A stretch of 64,000 nt of DNA, taken from positions 2,232,001 to 2,296,000 of the forward strand of contig NZ_CP035491.1 in NCBI RefSeq assembly GCF_004135405.1, written 5' to 3'. This document shows, in pieces, positions 1 to 9,300 of the stretch. This DNA comes from Agromyces protaetiae. Lineage in GTDB: Bacteria; Actinomycetota; Actinomycetes; Actinomycetales; Microbacteriaceae. Positions within the stretch are counted from its first letter, which is position 1. The number at the start of each line of letters is the position of its first letter. The position numbers and the translations under genes were made by a program. Below the pieces are notes generated by a model. It was not told where the DNA came from. It searched no databases and worked only from the letters and a program-made list of their open reading frames with translations.

Positions 1-2
1 CC

Positions 3-3000
3 GCCGTTCTCGCGATCGGGGGTGTGACCGCGGTCGGCGCGCCGGCCATGGCGGCCGTGTCGCCGACCTCGCCCGTCATCATCAACGAGGTCTACGGCGG
101 TGGCGGCAACAACGGAGCCACACACAGCCAGGACTTCATCGAACTCTTCAACCCCACCGACGCGCCCGTCTCGCTCGCCGGGTGGTCGGTGCAGTACGCG
201 TCGAGTGCCGGCGCGTGGACGGCAGGCGGGCAGACCAACCTGACCGGATCGATCCCCGCGCGCGGGTACTACCTCGTCGGCGAGGCGTTCGGCAGCAACA
301 CGGCGCTCACGGCTCTGCCGACGCCCGACACGACCGGCACGATAGCGATGTCGGGCACGGGCGCCAAGGTCGCCCTCGTCAACTCGACGACGCGACTGTC
401 GTGCGCCGGCGCGGCCTGCGCGACGACCGCGAGTGTCGTCGACCTCGTGGGCTGGGGCTCGGGCGTCAGCGCGTGGGCCGGCACCGCTGCCGCCCCCGCG
501 ACGTCGAACGCCACTTCGATCTCGCGCAGCACGACCCACGCGAACACGGGCGAGAACGGTGCCGATTTCACCGTCGGCACGGCGACCCCGCTGAACTCGG
601 CGGCGCCGGCCGAGCCGGGCACGCCCACGGACCCCACGGACCCCACCGACCCGACCGACCCGACCGACCCCACTGACCCGACGGACCCGACCGACCCGAC
701 GGACCCCGGCACCCTGACGATTGCCGAGATCCAGGGCACGGGCGCCGCGTCTCCGAAGGTCGGGCAGACCGTGACCACGACTGGTGTCGTCACCGCGGCA
801 TACCCCGCCGGCGGCTTCAACGGCTACGTCATCCAGACGCCCGGCACCGGCGGCGCGATCGACCTCGCGACGCACGTCGCGTCCGACGCGATCTTCGTCT
901 TCTCGTCGTCGACGGTCGCTTCGGTCGCCGTCGGAGACACGGTGCGCGTGACCGGCGCCGTGAGCGAGTTCAACGGGCTCACCGAAATCACCGTCGCGAA
1001 CGCCGCAGGGCTCGAGAAGCTGCCGGCGGCAGCCCCCGTGACGCCCGCCGTCGTCGGCTGGCCCGCCGGTGACGCCCAGCGCGAGTCGCTCGAGTCGATG
1101 CTCGTCGCCCCCGAAGGCGACTTCACGGTCTCGAACACGTACGCGACGAACCAGTACGGCGAGGTGGGCCTCGCCGCCGGCACGAAGCCGCTCATCCAGC
1201 CGACCGAGGTCGGCGAGGCCGGCTCGGCCGAGGCCGCTGCCCAGGTCGCCGACAACGCCGCCCGTGCGGTCGTGCTCGACGACGGCGCGACGACGAACTT
1301 CCTGAACGCCGCGAACTCCGGCCTGACCCCGCCGTACATCTCGACGACCGCGCCGGTGCGCGTCGGCGCCGCGGTGACGTTCGACGCGCCGGTCATCGTC
1401 GACTTCCGCAACAACGTGTGGAAGCTCAACCCGACCGCGCAGTTCGTCGCGGGCGGCACCGCGCCGGTCTCGTTCGCGAACACCCGCACCGCCGCACCAG
1501 AGAGCGTCGGCGGCGACATCGAGGTCTCCTCGTTCAACGTCCTGAACTACTTCACGACCCTCGGCGTCGACTACGGCGGGTGCAGCTCGTACAAGGACCG
1601 TGCGGGTGACGGCGTGACCGTCAACACCTGCCCGGGTGACGGGCCGCGCGGTGCGTGGGACGCGGGCGACCTCGCGGCGCAGCAGGGCAAGATCGTCGCT
1701 GCGATCAACGCGCTCGACGCCGATGTCGTCGGCCTCCTCGAGATCGAGAACTCGGCCGTCGTCGACGGCGACGCCGACGAGGCGCTCGAGACCCTCGTGG
1801 CGGCGCTCAACGCCGCTGCGGGCGCCAGCACGTGGGCGTACGTGCCCTCGTCGGCCGACCTGCCCTCGACCTCCCTCCAGGACGTCATCACGAACGCGCT
1901 CATCTACCGCCCGGCGGCGGTCGAACGCGTCGGCGCATCGCACGCGCTCGGCACGCAGAGCGGCTCGGGCGGCGCGTTCGAGAACGCCCGCGAGCCGATC
2001 GGCCAGGAGTTCGCGCCCGTGGGCGGCGGCAAGTCGATCTTCGTGAGCGTCAACCACTTCAAGTCGAAGGGTTCGGCAGGTCCGTGGCCGGGCGACGCCG
2101 ACGCCGGTGACGGGCAGGGCGCCTCGAACGAGTCGCGCGTCCGCCAGGCCGGTGCGCTGCGCGACTGGGTCGACTCGCTGACCGATGAGGGCGACGCCGT
2201 CGCGCTCGTCGGCGACTTCAACTCGTACACCGAGGAGGACCCGCTGCAGGTGCTCTACGCGGCCGGCTACGCCGACGCCGCGAAGACCCTCGCGACCGGC
2301 CAGTACTCGTACTCGTTCGACGGGCTCTCGGGCTCGCTCGACCACGTGCTCCTCAACGAAGCCGCGCTCGCCCGTGCGACGGGCGCCGACGTGTGGGAGA
2401 TCAACGCCGAGGAGTCGATCGCGCTCGAGTACAGCCGGGCGAACTACCACGGCACGAACTTCTTCGCGACCGGCCCGTACCGTTCGAGCGACCACGACCC
2501 CGTGGTCGTCGGCTTCGACGACGGCCTCCTCGGCCCGATCGACCTCACGTTCCTGAACTTCAACGACTTCCACGGGCGCATCGACGCCAACACGGTGAAG
2601 TTCGCGGGCACGATCGAGCAGGAGCGCGCTGCGGCCGAAGCCGCGGGCGGTGCGGTCGCCGTCCTCTCGGCGGGCGACAGCATCGGAGCATCCCTCTTCG
2701 CCTCGGCGAGCCAGCGCGACAAGCCGACGCTCGACGTCCTCGACGCGCTCGGAGTCAAGGCCTCGGCAGTGGGCAACCACGAGTTCGACCAGGGCTTCGA
2801 CGACCTGAAGAACCGCGTCGCCCCCGACGTCGACTTCCCGTACCTCGGTGCGAACGTCTACGCCAAGGGCACCACGACGCCCGTGCTGCCCGAGTACGCG
2901 ATCATCGACGTCGGCGGGGTGAAGGTCGGCGTCATCGGCGCCGTCACCCAGCAGACGCCGTCGCTCGTCTCGCCCGGCGGCGTCGCGACGATCGACTTCG

Positions 3001-4712
3001 GCGACCCGGTCGACGCGGTCAACCGCGTCGCCGCGCAGCTGAGCGACGGCAACGTCGCGAACGGCGAGGCCGAGGTCATCGTGGCCGAGTACCACGAGGG
3101 CGCCGACACCGTCACGGCGGCTTCGACGCTCGAGTCCGAGATCGCCGAAAGCCCGACGTTCGCGAAGATCGTGAACGAGACCTCGCCCGAGGTCGACGTG
3201 ATCTTCAACGGCCACACCCACCAGCCGTACGCCTGGCAGGCGCCGGTGTCGGGCGCCGAGGCCGCGAACCGTCCGGTCGTGCAGGCCGGCAACTACGGCG
3301 AGCGGATCGGCGAGGTCACGGTCAGCTACGACCGCGACCGCGGCGTCGTGACGGGCTCGACGTCGAAGATCGTGGCGCGCACGACGGCCGACGACGCGAC
3401 CCTCGCGGCGACGTACCCGCGCGTGGCCGCCGTGAAGTCGATCGTCGACGCCGCCCTCATCCAGGCCGACATCATCGGCAACCAGCCGATCGGGTCGGTC
3501 ACGGCCGACATCACGACGGCGTTCGCAGGCGGCTCGCGCGACGACCGCGCGAGCGAGTCGACCCTGGGCGACCTGGTCGCGAACTCGCTGCGCGACTCGC
3601 TCGCGTCGAGCTCGCGCGGCGGCGCCGAGATCGGCGTCGTGAACCCGGGCGGTCTGCGCGCCGACCTGCTGTACGCGCCCGACGGGGTCATCACGTACGC
3701 CGAGGCGAACAACGTGCTGCCGTTCCTCAACAACCTCTGGACGACGACGCTCACGGGCGCCCAGTTCCAGACGCTGCTCGAGCAGCAGTGGCAGCGGACG
3801 GCGGCCGGTGTGCCGATCAGCGGATCGGGTTCGCGCCCGTACCTGCAGCTCGGCCTCTCGGACAACGTGACGTACACGTTCGACCCGAACGCGGCGATGG
3901 ACCACCACATCACCTCGGTCACGATCGACGGCGTGCCGCTCGACCCGGCGGCCGAGTACCGCATCGGCACGTTCTCGTTCCTCGCGCAGGGCGGAGACAA
4001 CTTCTGGGCATTCCAGCAAGGCGCCCGCACCGTCGACTCGGGTCTCATCGACCGCGACGCCTGGATCGACTACCTGACGGCGCACCAGGGCCTCGCACCC
4101 GACTTCGCCCGCCAGGCGGTGCAGGTGCCCCAGGTTCCTGGAACGGTCCAGGCCGGCACGGCGCTGTCGATCCCGGTCGCGGGGCTCGACCTCACGAGCC
4201 TCGGTTCGCCCGCGAACACGACGCTGCAAGTGAAGCTCGACGGCACGCAGATCGGTTCGGTGACGGTCACGGCCGGCGCCGCGACGGTCGGCACGGTCAT
4301 CCCGGCCTCGACGTCGGCGGGTGCGCACGTGCTCACGCTCGTCGCGACGCCGTCGGGCACGACCGTGACCCTGCCCGTCACGATCACCGCCGCGACGCCG
4401 ACGGTTCCCGCCTGGAACCGCGGCGCCGTGTACCTCCTCGGCGACCGCGTCTCCTACCAGGGCCGCGTGTTCGAGGCGCAGTGGTGGACGTCTGGCGAGA
4501 CCCCCGGGTCGTCGCCGTGGGGCGCCTGGTCGGAGGTCGGCGCGCCGGTCTCGACGCCCACGGGCACCTTCCTGAAGTGGACGGACTCGTGGATCTACAC
4601 GGGCGGCGAGACCATCGCCTACAACGGCCACCTCTGGAAGGCCAAGTGGTGGACGCGCAACCAGGTGCCTGGCGACCCGTACGGTCCCTGGCAGGACCTC
4701 GGCAAGTACTGA
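3..4712 (+). CDS. Secreted ExeM/NucH-type endonuclease fused to 5'-nucleotidase, 5' end cut by window edge
   Basis: Predicted secreted enzyme that would degrade extracellular DNA and dephosphorylate the nucleotides. The frame is open to the window edge and begins inside a signal-peptide hydrophobic stretch ending in an AMA-type cleavage site, so the true start lies upstream; residue numbers count from the GTG at 24. Domains in order: lamin-tail domain (about 16-195), Asp-Pro-Thr repeat linker (198-228), OB-fold-like region (232-470), endonuclease/exonuclease/phosphatase domain (498-822, with FNVLNYF, GDFNSY and SSDHDPVVV), metallophosphatase (846-1130, with NDFHGRI, GNHEFDQG and NGHTHQP), 5'-nucleotidase C-terminal domain (about 1150-1340), and two tryptophan-rich CBM5/12-like modules (about 1470-1562). 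The key metal ligands of both catalytic domains are visible. The domain order matches the ExeM/NucH family; the carbohydrate-binding tail suggests attachment to chitin or cell wall, which is inference. Confidence 0.93.
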   Translation, partial: AVLAIGGVTAVGAPAMAAVSPTSPVIINEVYGGGGNNGATHSQDFIELFNPTDAPVSLAGWSVQYASSAGAWTAGGQTNLTGSIPARGYYLVGEAFGSNTALTALPTPDTTGTIAMSGTGAKVALVNSTTRLSCAGAACATTASVVDLVGWGSGVSAWAGTAAAPATSNATSISRSTTHANTGENGADFTVGTATPLNSAAPAEPGTPTDPTDPTDPTDPTDPTDPTDPTDPTDPGTLTIAEIQGTGAASPKVGQTVTTTGVVTAAYPAGGFNGYVIQTPGTGGAIDLATHVASDAIFVFSSSTVASVAVGDTVRVTGAVSEFNGLTEITVANAAGLEKLPAAAPVTPAVVGWPAGDAQRESLESMLVAPEGDFTVSNTYATNQYGEVGLAAGTKPLIQPTEVGEAGSAEAAAQVADNAARAVVLDDGATTNFLNAANSGLTPPYISTTAPVRVGAAVTFDAPVIVDFRNNVWKLNPTAQFVAGGTAPVSFANTRTAAPESVGGDIEVSSFNVLNYFTTLGVDYGGCSSYKDRAGDGVTVNTCPGDGPRGAWDAGDLAAQQGKIVAAINALDADVVGLLEIENSAVVDGDADEALETLVAALNAAAGASTWAYVPSSADLPSTSLQDVITNALIYRPAAVERVGASHALGTQSGSGGAFENAREPIGQEFAPVGGGKSIFVSVNHFKSKGSAGPWPGDADAGDGQGASNESRVRQAGALRDWVDSLTDEGDAVALVGDFNSYTEEDPLQVLYAAGYADAAKTLATGQYSYSFDGLSGSLDHVLLNEAALARATGADVWEINAEESIALEYSRANYHGTNFFATGPYRSSDHDPVVVGFDDGLLGPIDLTFLNFNDFHGRIDANTVKFAGTIEQERAAAEAAGGAVAVLSAGDSIGASLFASASQRDKPTLDVLDALGVKASAVGNHEFDQGFDDLKNRVAPDVDFPYLGANVYAKGTTTPVLPEYAIIDVGGVKVGVIGAVTQQTPSLVSPGGVATIDFGDPVDAVNRVAAQLSDGNVANGEAEVIVAEYHEGADTVTAASTLESEIAESPTFAKIVNETSPEVDVIFNGHTHQPYAWQAPVSGAEAANRPVVQAGNYGERIGEVTVSYDRDRGVVTGSTSKIVARTTADDATLAATYPRVAAVKSIVDAALIQADIIGNQPIGSVTADITTAFAGGSRDDRASESTLGDLVANSLRDSLASSSRGGAEIGVVNPGGLRADLLYAPDGVITYAEANNVLPFLNNLWTTTLTGAQFQTLLEQQWQRTAAGVPISGSGSRPYLQLGLSDNVTYTFDPNAAMDHHITSVTIDGVPLDPAAEYRIGTFSFLAQGGDNFWAFQQGARTVDSGLIDRDAWIDYLTAHQGLAPDFARQAVQVPQVPGTVQAGTALSIPVAGLDLTSLGSPANTTLQVKLDGTQIGSVTVTAGAATVGTVIPASTSAGAHVLTLVATPSGTTVTLPVTITAATPTVPAWNRGAVYLLGDRVSYQGRVFEAQWWTSGETPGSSPWGAWSEVGAPVSTPTGTFLKWTDSWIYTGGETIAYNGHLWKAKWWTRNQVPGDPYGPWQDLGKY

Positions 4713-4750
4713 ATCCCGCGCTGAGGTGATCGTCTCAGCGTGAACCACGG

Positions 4751-4779
4751 CGGCCCGTCTCCCACGAGGAGGCGGGCCG
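4751..4779 (+). terminator. Hairpin terminator after the nuclease gene
   Basis: Twelve-base arms (CGGCCCGTCTCC and GGAGGCGGGCCG, with one G-U pair) flank a 5-base loop about 40 bases after the stop codon. There is no strong T tract, as is common for actinobacterial terminators. Confidence 0.7.
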
Positions 4780-4810
4780 TCGTCGTGCGCCGAGGGAAGG
4801 ACGGCGACGG

Positions 4811-5328
4811 ATGTCTCCCGGCAGGCCGCTTCTCGCGACCGGCAGCTTTCCAAACGCACGATCGCCACGGCGGTCGCCGCCGTCGGAGCCGCGCTGACGT
4901 TCGCCTCGTGCGCGACGCCGCCGGTCGAACCGGCGCCGCAGTATTCGAGCGCCGAACGAGACGTACTGAGCCGGGCATCTCGCGAACTCGCAGAGGAACG
5001 GGCCGAGCTGGCCCGCGAGCTCGCCGAGGCGCGTCTCGGCTCGATCGAACGAGCGGACGGGCCGGCCCGCGCCAAGGGAACGCCGTCGCCCACGCCGACG
5101 CCGTCGCCGACGCCGACGCCGACGCCGACACCGTCGGCTCCGGCGCCCTCGGAGTTCGTGCCGAGCGACGACGACCCGCGGGGCCGGCACACCGTCCGCA
5201 AGCAGGTCGCGCCGAGTTCGCCGGCCGAAGACTCCGTCCGATCCGTCCCGAACGACCTTGATCCTCGCGGGCGGCATGGCATGTCCGCCACGGAGTACGC
5301 CGAGCTGCGGTCGCTGCTCGAACGGTAG
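4811..5328 (+). pseudogene. DPRGRHG-motif lipoprotein, frameshifted near the N terminus
   Basis: A GAGGGAAGG ribosome site precedes ATG 4811, but that frame stops after 28 codons. One base over, an open frame encodes a lipoprotein signal (hydrophobic IATAVAAVGAALTF followed by a Cys), a charged Arg/Glu-rich helix, a Pro-Thr linker, two DPRGRHG-type motifs (DDDPRGRHTV and DLDPRGRHGM) and a stop at 5326. That second frame has no ATG, GTG or TTG start of its own. Adding one C to the TTTCC near 4850 joins the two frames into one lipoprotein with a proper KRT n-region. It is a paralogue of the intact lipoprotein at 10642-11085, with the same Pro-Thr linker and motif. Function unknown. It is either a recent pseudogene or, more likely, a sequencing error. 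Confidence 0.6.
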
Positions 5329-5350
5329 ACCGGTGGCCGACCTCACGAGG

Positions 5351-5383
5351 AAGGCCGGCTCCGAGACATCCGGAGCCGGCCTT
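5351..5383. terminator. Bidirectional terminator between convergent genes
   Basis: A perfect 13-base stem (AAGGCCGGCTCCG and its complement) with a 7-base loop lies between a plus-strand stop at 5328 and a minus-strand stop at 5402, placed to end transcription from both sides. Confidence 0.8.
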
Positions 5384-5401
5384 CGTGCGTTGCGCGCGAC
5401 G

Positions 5402-6238
5402 CTACTCGGCCGCGGGGGTCTCCTCGGGAGCCTCCTCCTCGGCGGGCGCGTCGGTCGCGGGCGCCTCGATGCCGGCCTTGACGGCATCGACCTGCTCCTG
5501 CGTGAAGCCGCAGTAGTTGATCGCCTCGCGGTCCCAGTAGCTGACCAGGCGGTCCTTGCCGGCAGCGTGCGCGTCGGCGACGGTGCCCGAGTAGATCGTG
5601 CCGTCCTGCGACTCCTTGTTGACGTCGGGGACCTCCTCGCAGACGTGGAAGACCTTGCCCGACTTGGTCCAGAACACGAGGTCTTCGCCGGTGAGCTGAG
5701 CGACGATGTTCGACTCTTCGGAGTACTGCTCGACCGACGGCGGGTTGTAGTCGACGCTCGCGGCCGTGACGCCGCCCGCGATGACGATCGCGATGATGCC
5801 TGCGATGGCCTTCTGCTTGCCGTCCATGTTCTTGTTCGTGAAGATCAGGATGATGAGCGGCAGGAACGCGATGACGGCGATGATCGCGCCGAGCTGGTTC
5901 TGCACGAAGAAGCGCACCGTGTCGCTCTTCTTCGCGGGGTCGAGGCGGTTGGCCTTCTTCCAGAGGAACGAGCCCGTGAGCGCGAGGGCGCCGATGACGA
6001 CGATGAGCCCGATGAGGATCCAGAGGTTCACCTCGGGCTGACGCAGCACCCAGAAGATGGCGACGGCTTCGCCGGCGATCGCGAGAATCCACAAGCCGAG
6101 TGCGATGAGGCGGAATCGCAGTGCCTGCTGCTTCGCCTCGGGGGTCGGGGTCCAGGTCGGTTCGGCCGTGTCGACGGCGCCGCCTTCGGCCGGCTTCGTC
6201 TGCTCGACGCGCACGACCTTCTTTTTCTGCTCAGCCAC
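5402..6238 (-). CDS. Unknown four-helix membrane protein
   Basis: A 278-residue protein I cannot assign to a named family. The start is GTG at 6238, preceded by an AAAGGAACA ribosome site. It has a charged Lys/Glu N terminus, four hydrophobic segments (about 42-65, 72-93, 115-134 and 143-160), then a soluble domain of about 90 residues containing GEDLVFWTKSGKVFHVC and YWDREAINYCGF, and an acidic Ala/Glu/Pro tail. The two cysteines in the soluble part could pair if it is outside the membrane. It stands alone between two terminated units, so context gives no function. Confidence 0.75.
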   Translation of the reverse strand: MAEQKKKVVRVEQTKPAEGGAVDTAEPTWTPTPEAKQQALRFRLIALGLWILAIAGEAVAIFWVLRQPEVNLWILIGLIVVIGALALTGSFLWKKANRLDPAKKSDTVRFFVQNQLGAIIAVIAFLPLIILIFTNKNMDGKQKAIAGIIAIVIAGGVTAASVDYNPPSVEQYSEESNIVAQLTGEDLVFWTKSGKVFHVCEEVPDVNKESQDGTIYSGTVADAHAAGKDRLVSYWDREAINYCGFTQEQVDAVKAGIEAPATDAPAEEEAPEETPAAE

Positions 6239-6336
6239 GCTGTTCCTTTCAGGGGTCTTGGGGCGACGATGAGCATATTGGACGGCGTGAAACCGCGCGT
6301 GACGACACGGCATCGGATGTCTCGTGCGGGTGCCGC

Positions 6337-9300
6337 TCACCCGCACGTCGCACGTGGCACGCCCGCGTCGGGCAGGTACGTGCGCCACTCGTCGGCGCTG
6401 AGCTCGCGCCCGGCGATGCGGCATACGGCCTCGAACTGCGCCTCGGAGTCGAGGTTCCACACCATGATGCCGTCGGCGACGTTGAGGGCGAGTTCGCCGC
6501 CGTCGGGGCGGAGGAATGCGCCCGTCAGCGTAGGGGATTCGGCGATGAACGGGTCGCCCAGCTGGGTGCCGCTCGGGAGGTCGTAGAGCAGTTCCATGCC
6601 GCCCGCCGATGTCATGAGGAAGGTGCGTCCGTCGTCGCTGAGCGTCGGGACACCGAAACCGCCGGCGCCGCCCGGGAGAGTGCCCGTCTGAATGAAGGGC
6701 TCGCGTGACGTGTCCATCCGCAGGATGCGGTTGTCGTTCGCACCGATGAGGGTGCCGTCGTCGAAGAGCGCGTGCGCGCCGATCCCGTCGCGGGTGCTCC
6801 GCAGGATCGCGCCCGTCGAGGCATCCGCGATCGAGAGCATGAGCTCTCGGTCGTCGGTGACGTGGGTGATGGCGACGCGCCGACCGTCGGGGGACACCGA
6901 GAGCCAGACGGGCCAGCCTTCGACGACGATGGGCGGGCCGTTCGGTTCCGCTGTCGCGGAGTCGTACGGAACGAGTCGTCCGTCGCCGAAGAGGGCGAAG
7001 ATGCGCGTGCCGCGGTCGGTCGTCCAAGTGCGCTCAACGCCGTCGAGCGGTTCGCCGATCGCCGCGCCCGTGTCGGAGTCGATGATGCGGATTACCTGCT
7101 CTGCTTCGTGCCAGGCGACGATCCGTCGTTCTCCCGCCCACGACGGATCGCCGAGCACACGGTCTAGGGTCGAGACGAGGCGATCGTCGCCGGTGTCGAG
7201 CACCGAGAGCGATCGAGAGCTACCGTCGTGCAGTTCGCCCGGCACTCTGGGGGCGACGAGGAGGGAGCTTCCTTCGTCGGCGTACCCGCCCCAGAGCGCG
7301 TACATCCCGCGTCCGACGAGACGGTTGGCGAGTCCGGTGCCGTCGAGCCGCCATCGGGAGATGGCCGACAAGATTCCGACCGCGGCGAGTTCGGAGCCGT
7401 CGGACGACACCGAGATCTGACCGACGGTGCCCAGGAGGGCATCGAGGGGCGGCCCCGCCGGCATGCCGTCGTCGAGTGCGTATCGAGCGATGCGCCCGTA
7501 TGGTCCTGCGCAGAAGACGGTATCTGCGGGCTCGGACACGGCGATCCAGGGACAGGAAGCCGGATAGCCGTTCGTCAGCGGGCGCGTCCACTCCACTCGT
7601 CCGTCCGACGGATCGAACGCGATGATCGCATGGTCGCCGCTCGCGACGATGACGCCGTTCGTCGTGTTCGCCATCGCGACGTTCGCGGAGCCCTGGGGCA
7701 CGTCGATCGCGCCGGTGACGCGGGATGACTCGGGGTCGACGATCTCGATCTGCGATCCGACCCGGCCGATGAGGAGCCGCCGGGCGTCATCGAACAGGAG
7801 CGCGGCGGCGTACGAGTCGAGTTCGATCGGCTTCGGCGACTGCGCCCCGACGTCGCGGACGGCGCCGTCGGCCAGGTCGACGAGCACGACGTGTCCGTCG
7901 GTCGAGTCGGCGACGGCGGCGAGGCCGCCGTCGTGCGACACCTCGAGCGAGCCCGTGCCGATGTCGAGGTCGAGCGGGCCGAGCGTGCGTTCGCCCGAGT
8001 CGAGGTCGAAGACCACGAGCTTCGACCTGAGCGAGGTGCCATACCAGGTGACGCCAGCGGGTTCGCGCTCCGAGGACCAGAGCACCGCCGCGGTGCGGCC
8101 GTCGCCGCTCAGTTCGATGAGAGGGTAGGGCGCCGGGAACTCTGGGTCGAACCCGAGGTCGAGCGGACGTACGAGATCGGCGGTCGCGAGGTCGCGGATA
8201 CCGCCCGAACCGTCGTCGGCGAATACGACGGCCTGTTCGCGGTCGGGGATGCGCACGCCGTAGATCGTCGTCGCACCGTCGACGAACGCGTTCCCGAGGA
8301 ATCCTCCCGCGGTCGCGAGCACGCCCATGAGTCCCGCCTGGGTACGTGGATCGTCGGGGCTTCGACGGTACGCCTCGGCGGCGAGGAGCGCGGCGACGTC
8401 GCGCTCGGACGTGCGCAGCGCGAGCGCCGTCGAGACGAGCGATCCGATGCCCGCCGCGGTGCGCTGACGGTCGGCCTCGACGGCCGACACGATCGCGACC
8501 GAGCCTGCGCCGACGAGGAGGACGATGAGGGCGACGGCGGCTGCGAGGACGGCCCGCAGTCGGCGGTTCTGGCGACGTTCGCGCTGTTCGCGTTCGGCGA
8601 GTTCACGACGTTCGGATGCCTCGAGCGCGGCGCCTGCGTCGAGGAACTCGATCTCAGAGTCGGTCGGGTCGGCACCGTCGGAGTCACGCCACTCGAGGGC
8701 GGCCGCGAGCCGGGCTCCCCGGTAGAGGTCGGCGTCGGCGCGACCGCCTGCGTCCCAGACGCCCGCCGCGTTCGCGAGTGCGTGCATCGTGCGCTGGGTC
8801 TCGGCGTCGTCGTGGAGCCATCCGCGCAGTCTCGGCCATGCGGTCGCGAGGGCTTCGTGGGTGACGACGATCGTGGCATCGTCGGCGCTCACAAGGCGTG
8901 CGTCGGCGAGCAGGGCGAGCACTTCGTCGCGTTCGGCGTCGCCGTGGACGGAACGCACGGGCAGCGGCCGGCGGATGGGGCTGCCGTCGTCGGCGAGCGC
9001 CACGAGCCGGAGCATCGTCGCCCGGCAGAGTGCGCGCTGCGCGCCGGACATCCGGTGGTACAGCCGATCCGCCGACTGGGCGATCGCCTCCGACAGTCCG
9101 CCCGCGGCTTCGTAGCCGGCCACGGTGAGGGTCGCGCCGTCGCGGCGGAGCCACGTCTCGACGAGCGCGTGCGAGACGAGCGGCAGCGCGCCGGGCCTGC
9201 CCTCTGCATCGCGCAGGATGAGTTCGACGAGGCCGGGTTCGATGCGGAGCCCGGCTTCACGGGCCGGATCGACGATCGCCGACCGGAGCCCGTCGGGATC

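Noticed and set aside
619-711. CRISPR-like repetition
   Set aside because: It is the Asp-Pro-Thr codon repeat of a protein linker, without spacers. No CRISPR array is seen in the window.
2393-4729. 778-residue open frame inside the nuclease gene
   Set aside because: Arg/Pro/Gly-rich shadow translation typical of high-GC DNA; the overlapping frame has clear catalytic motifs.
5402-7027. 541-residue extended version of the membrane protein
   Set aside because: The first 260 residues are antisense-frame noise within the BTAD gene; the real start is GTG 6238.
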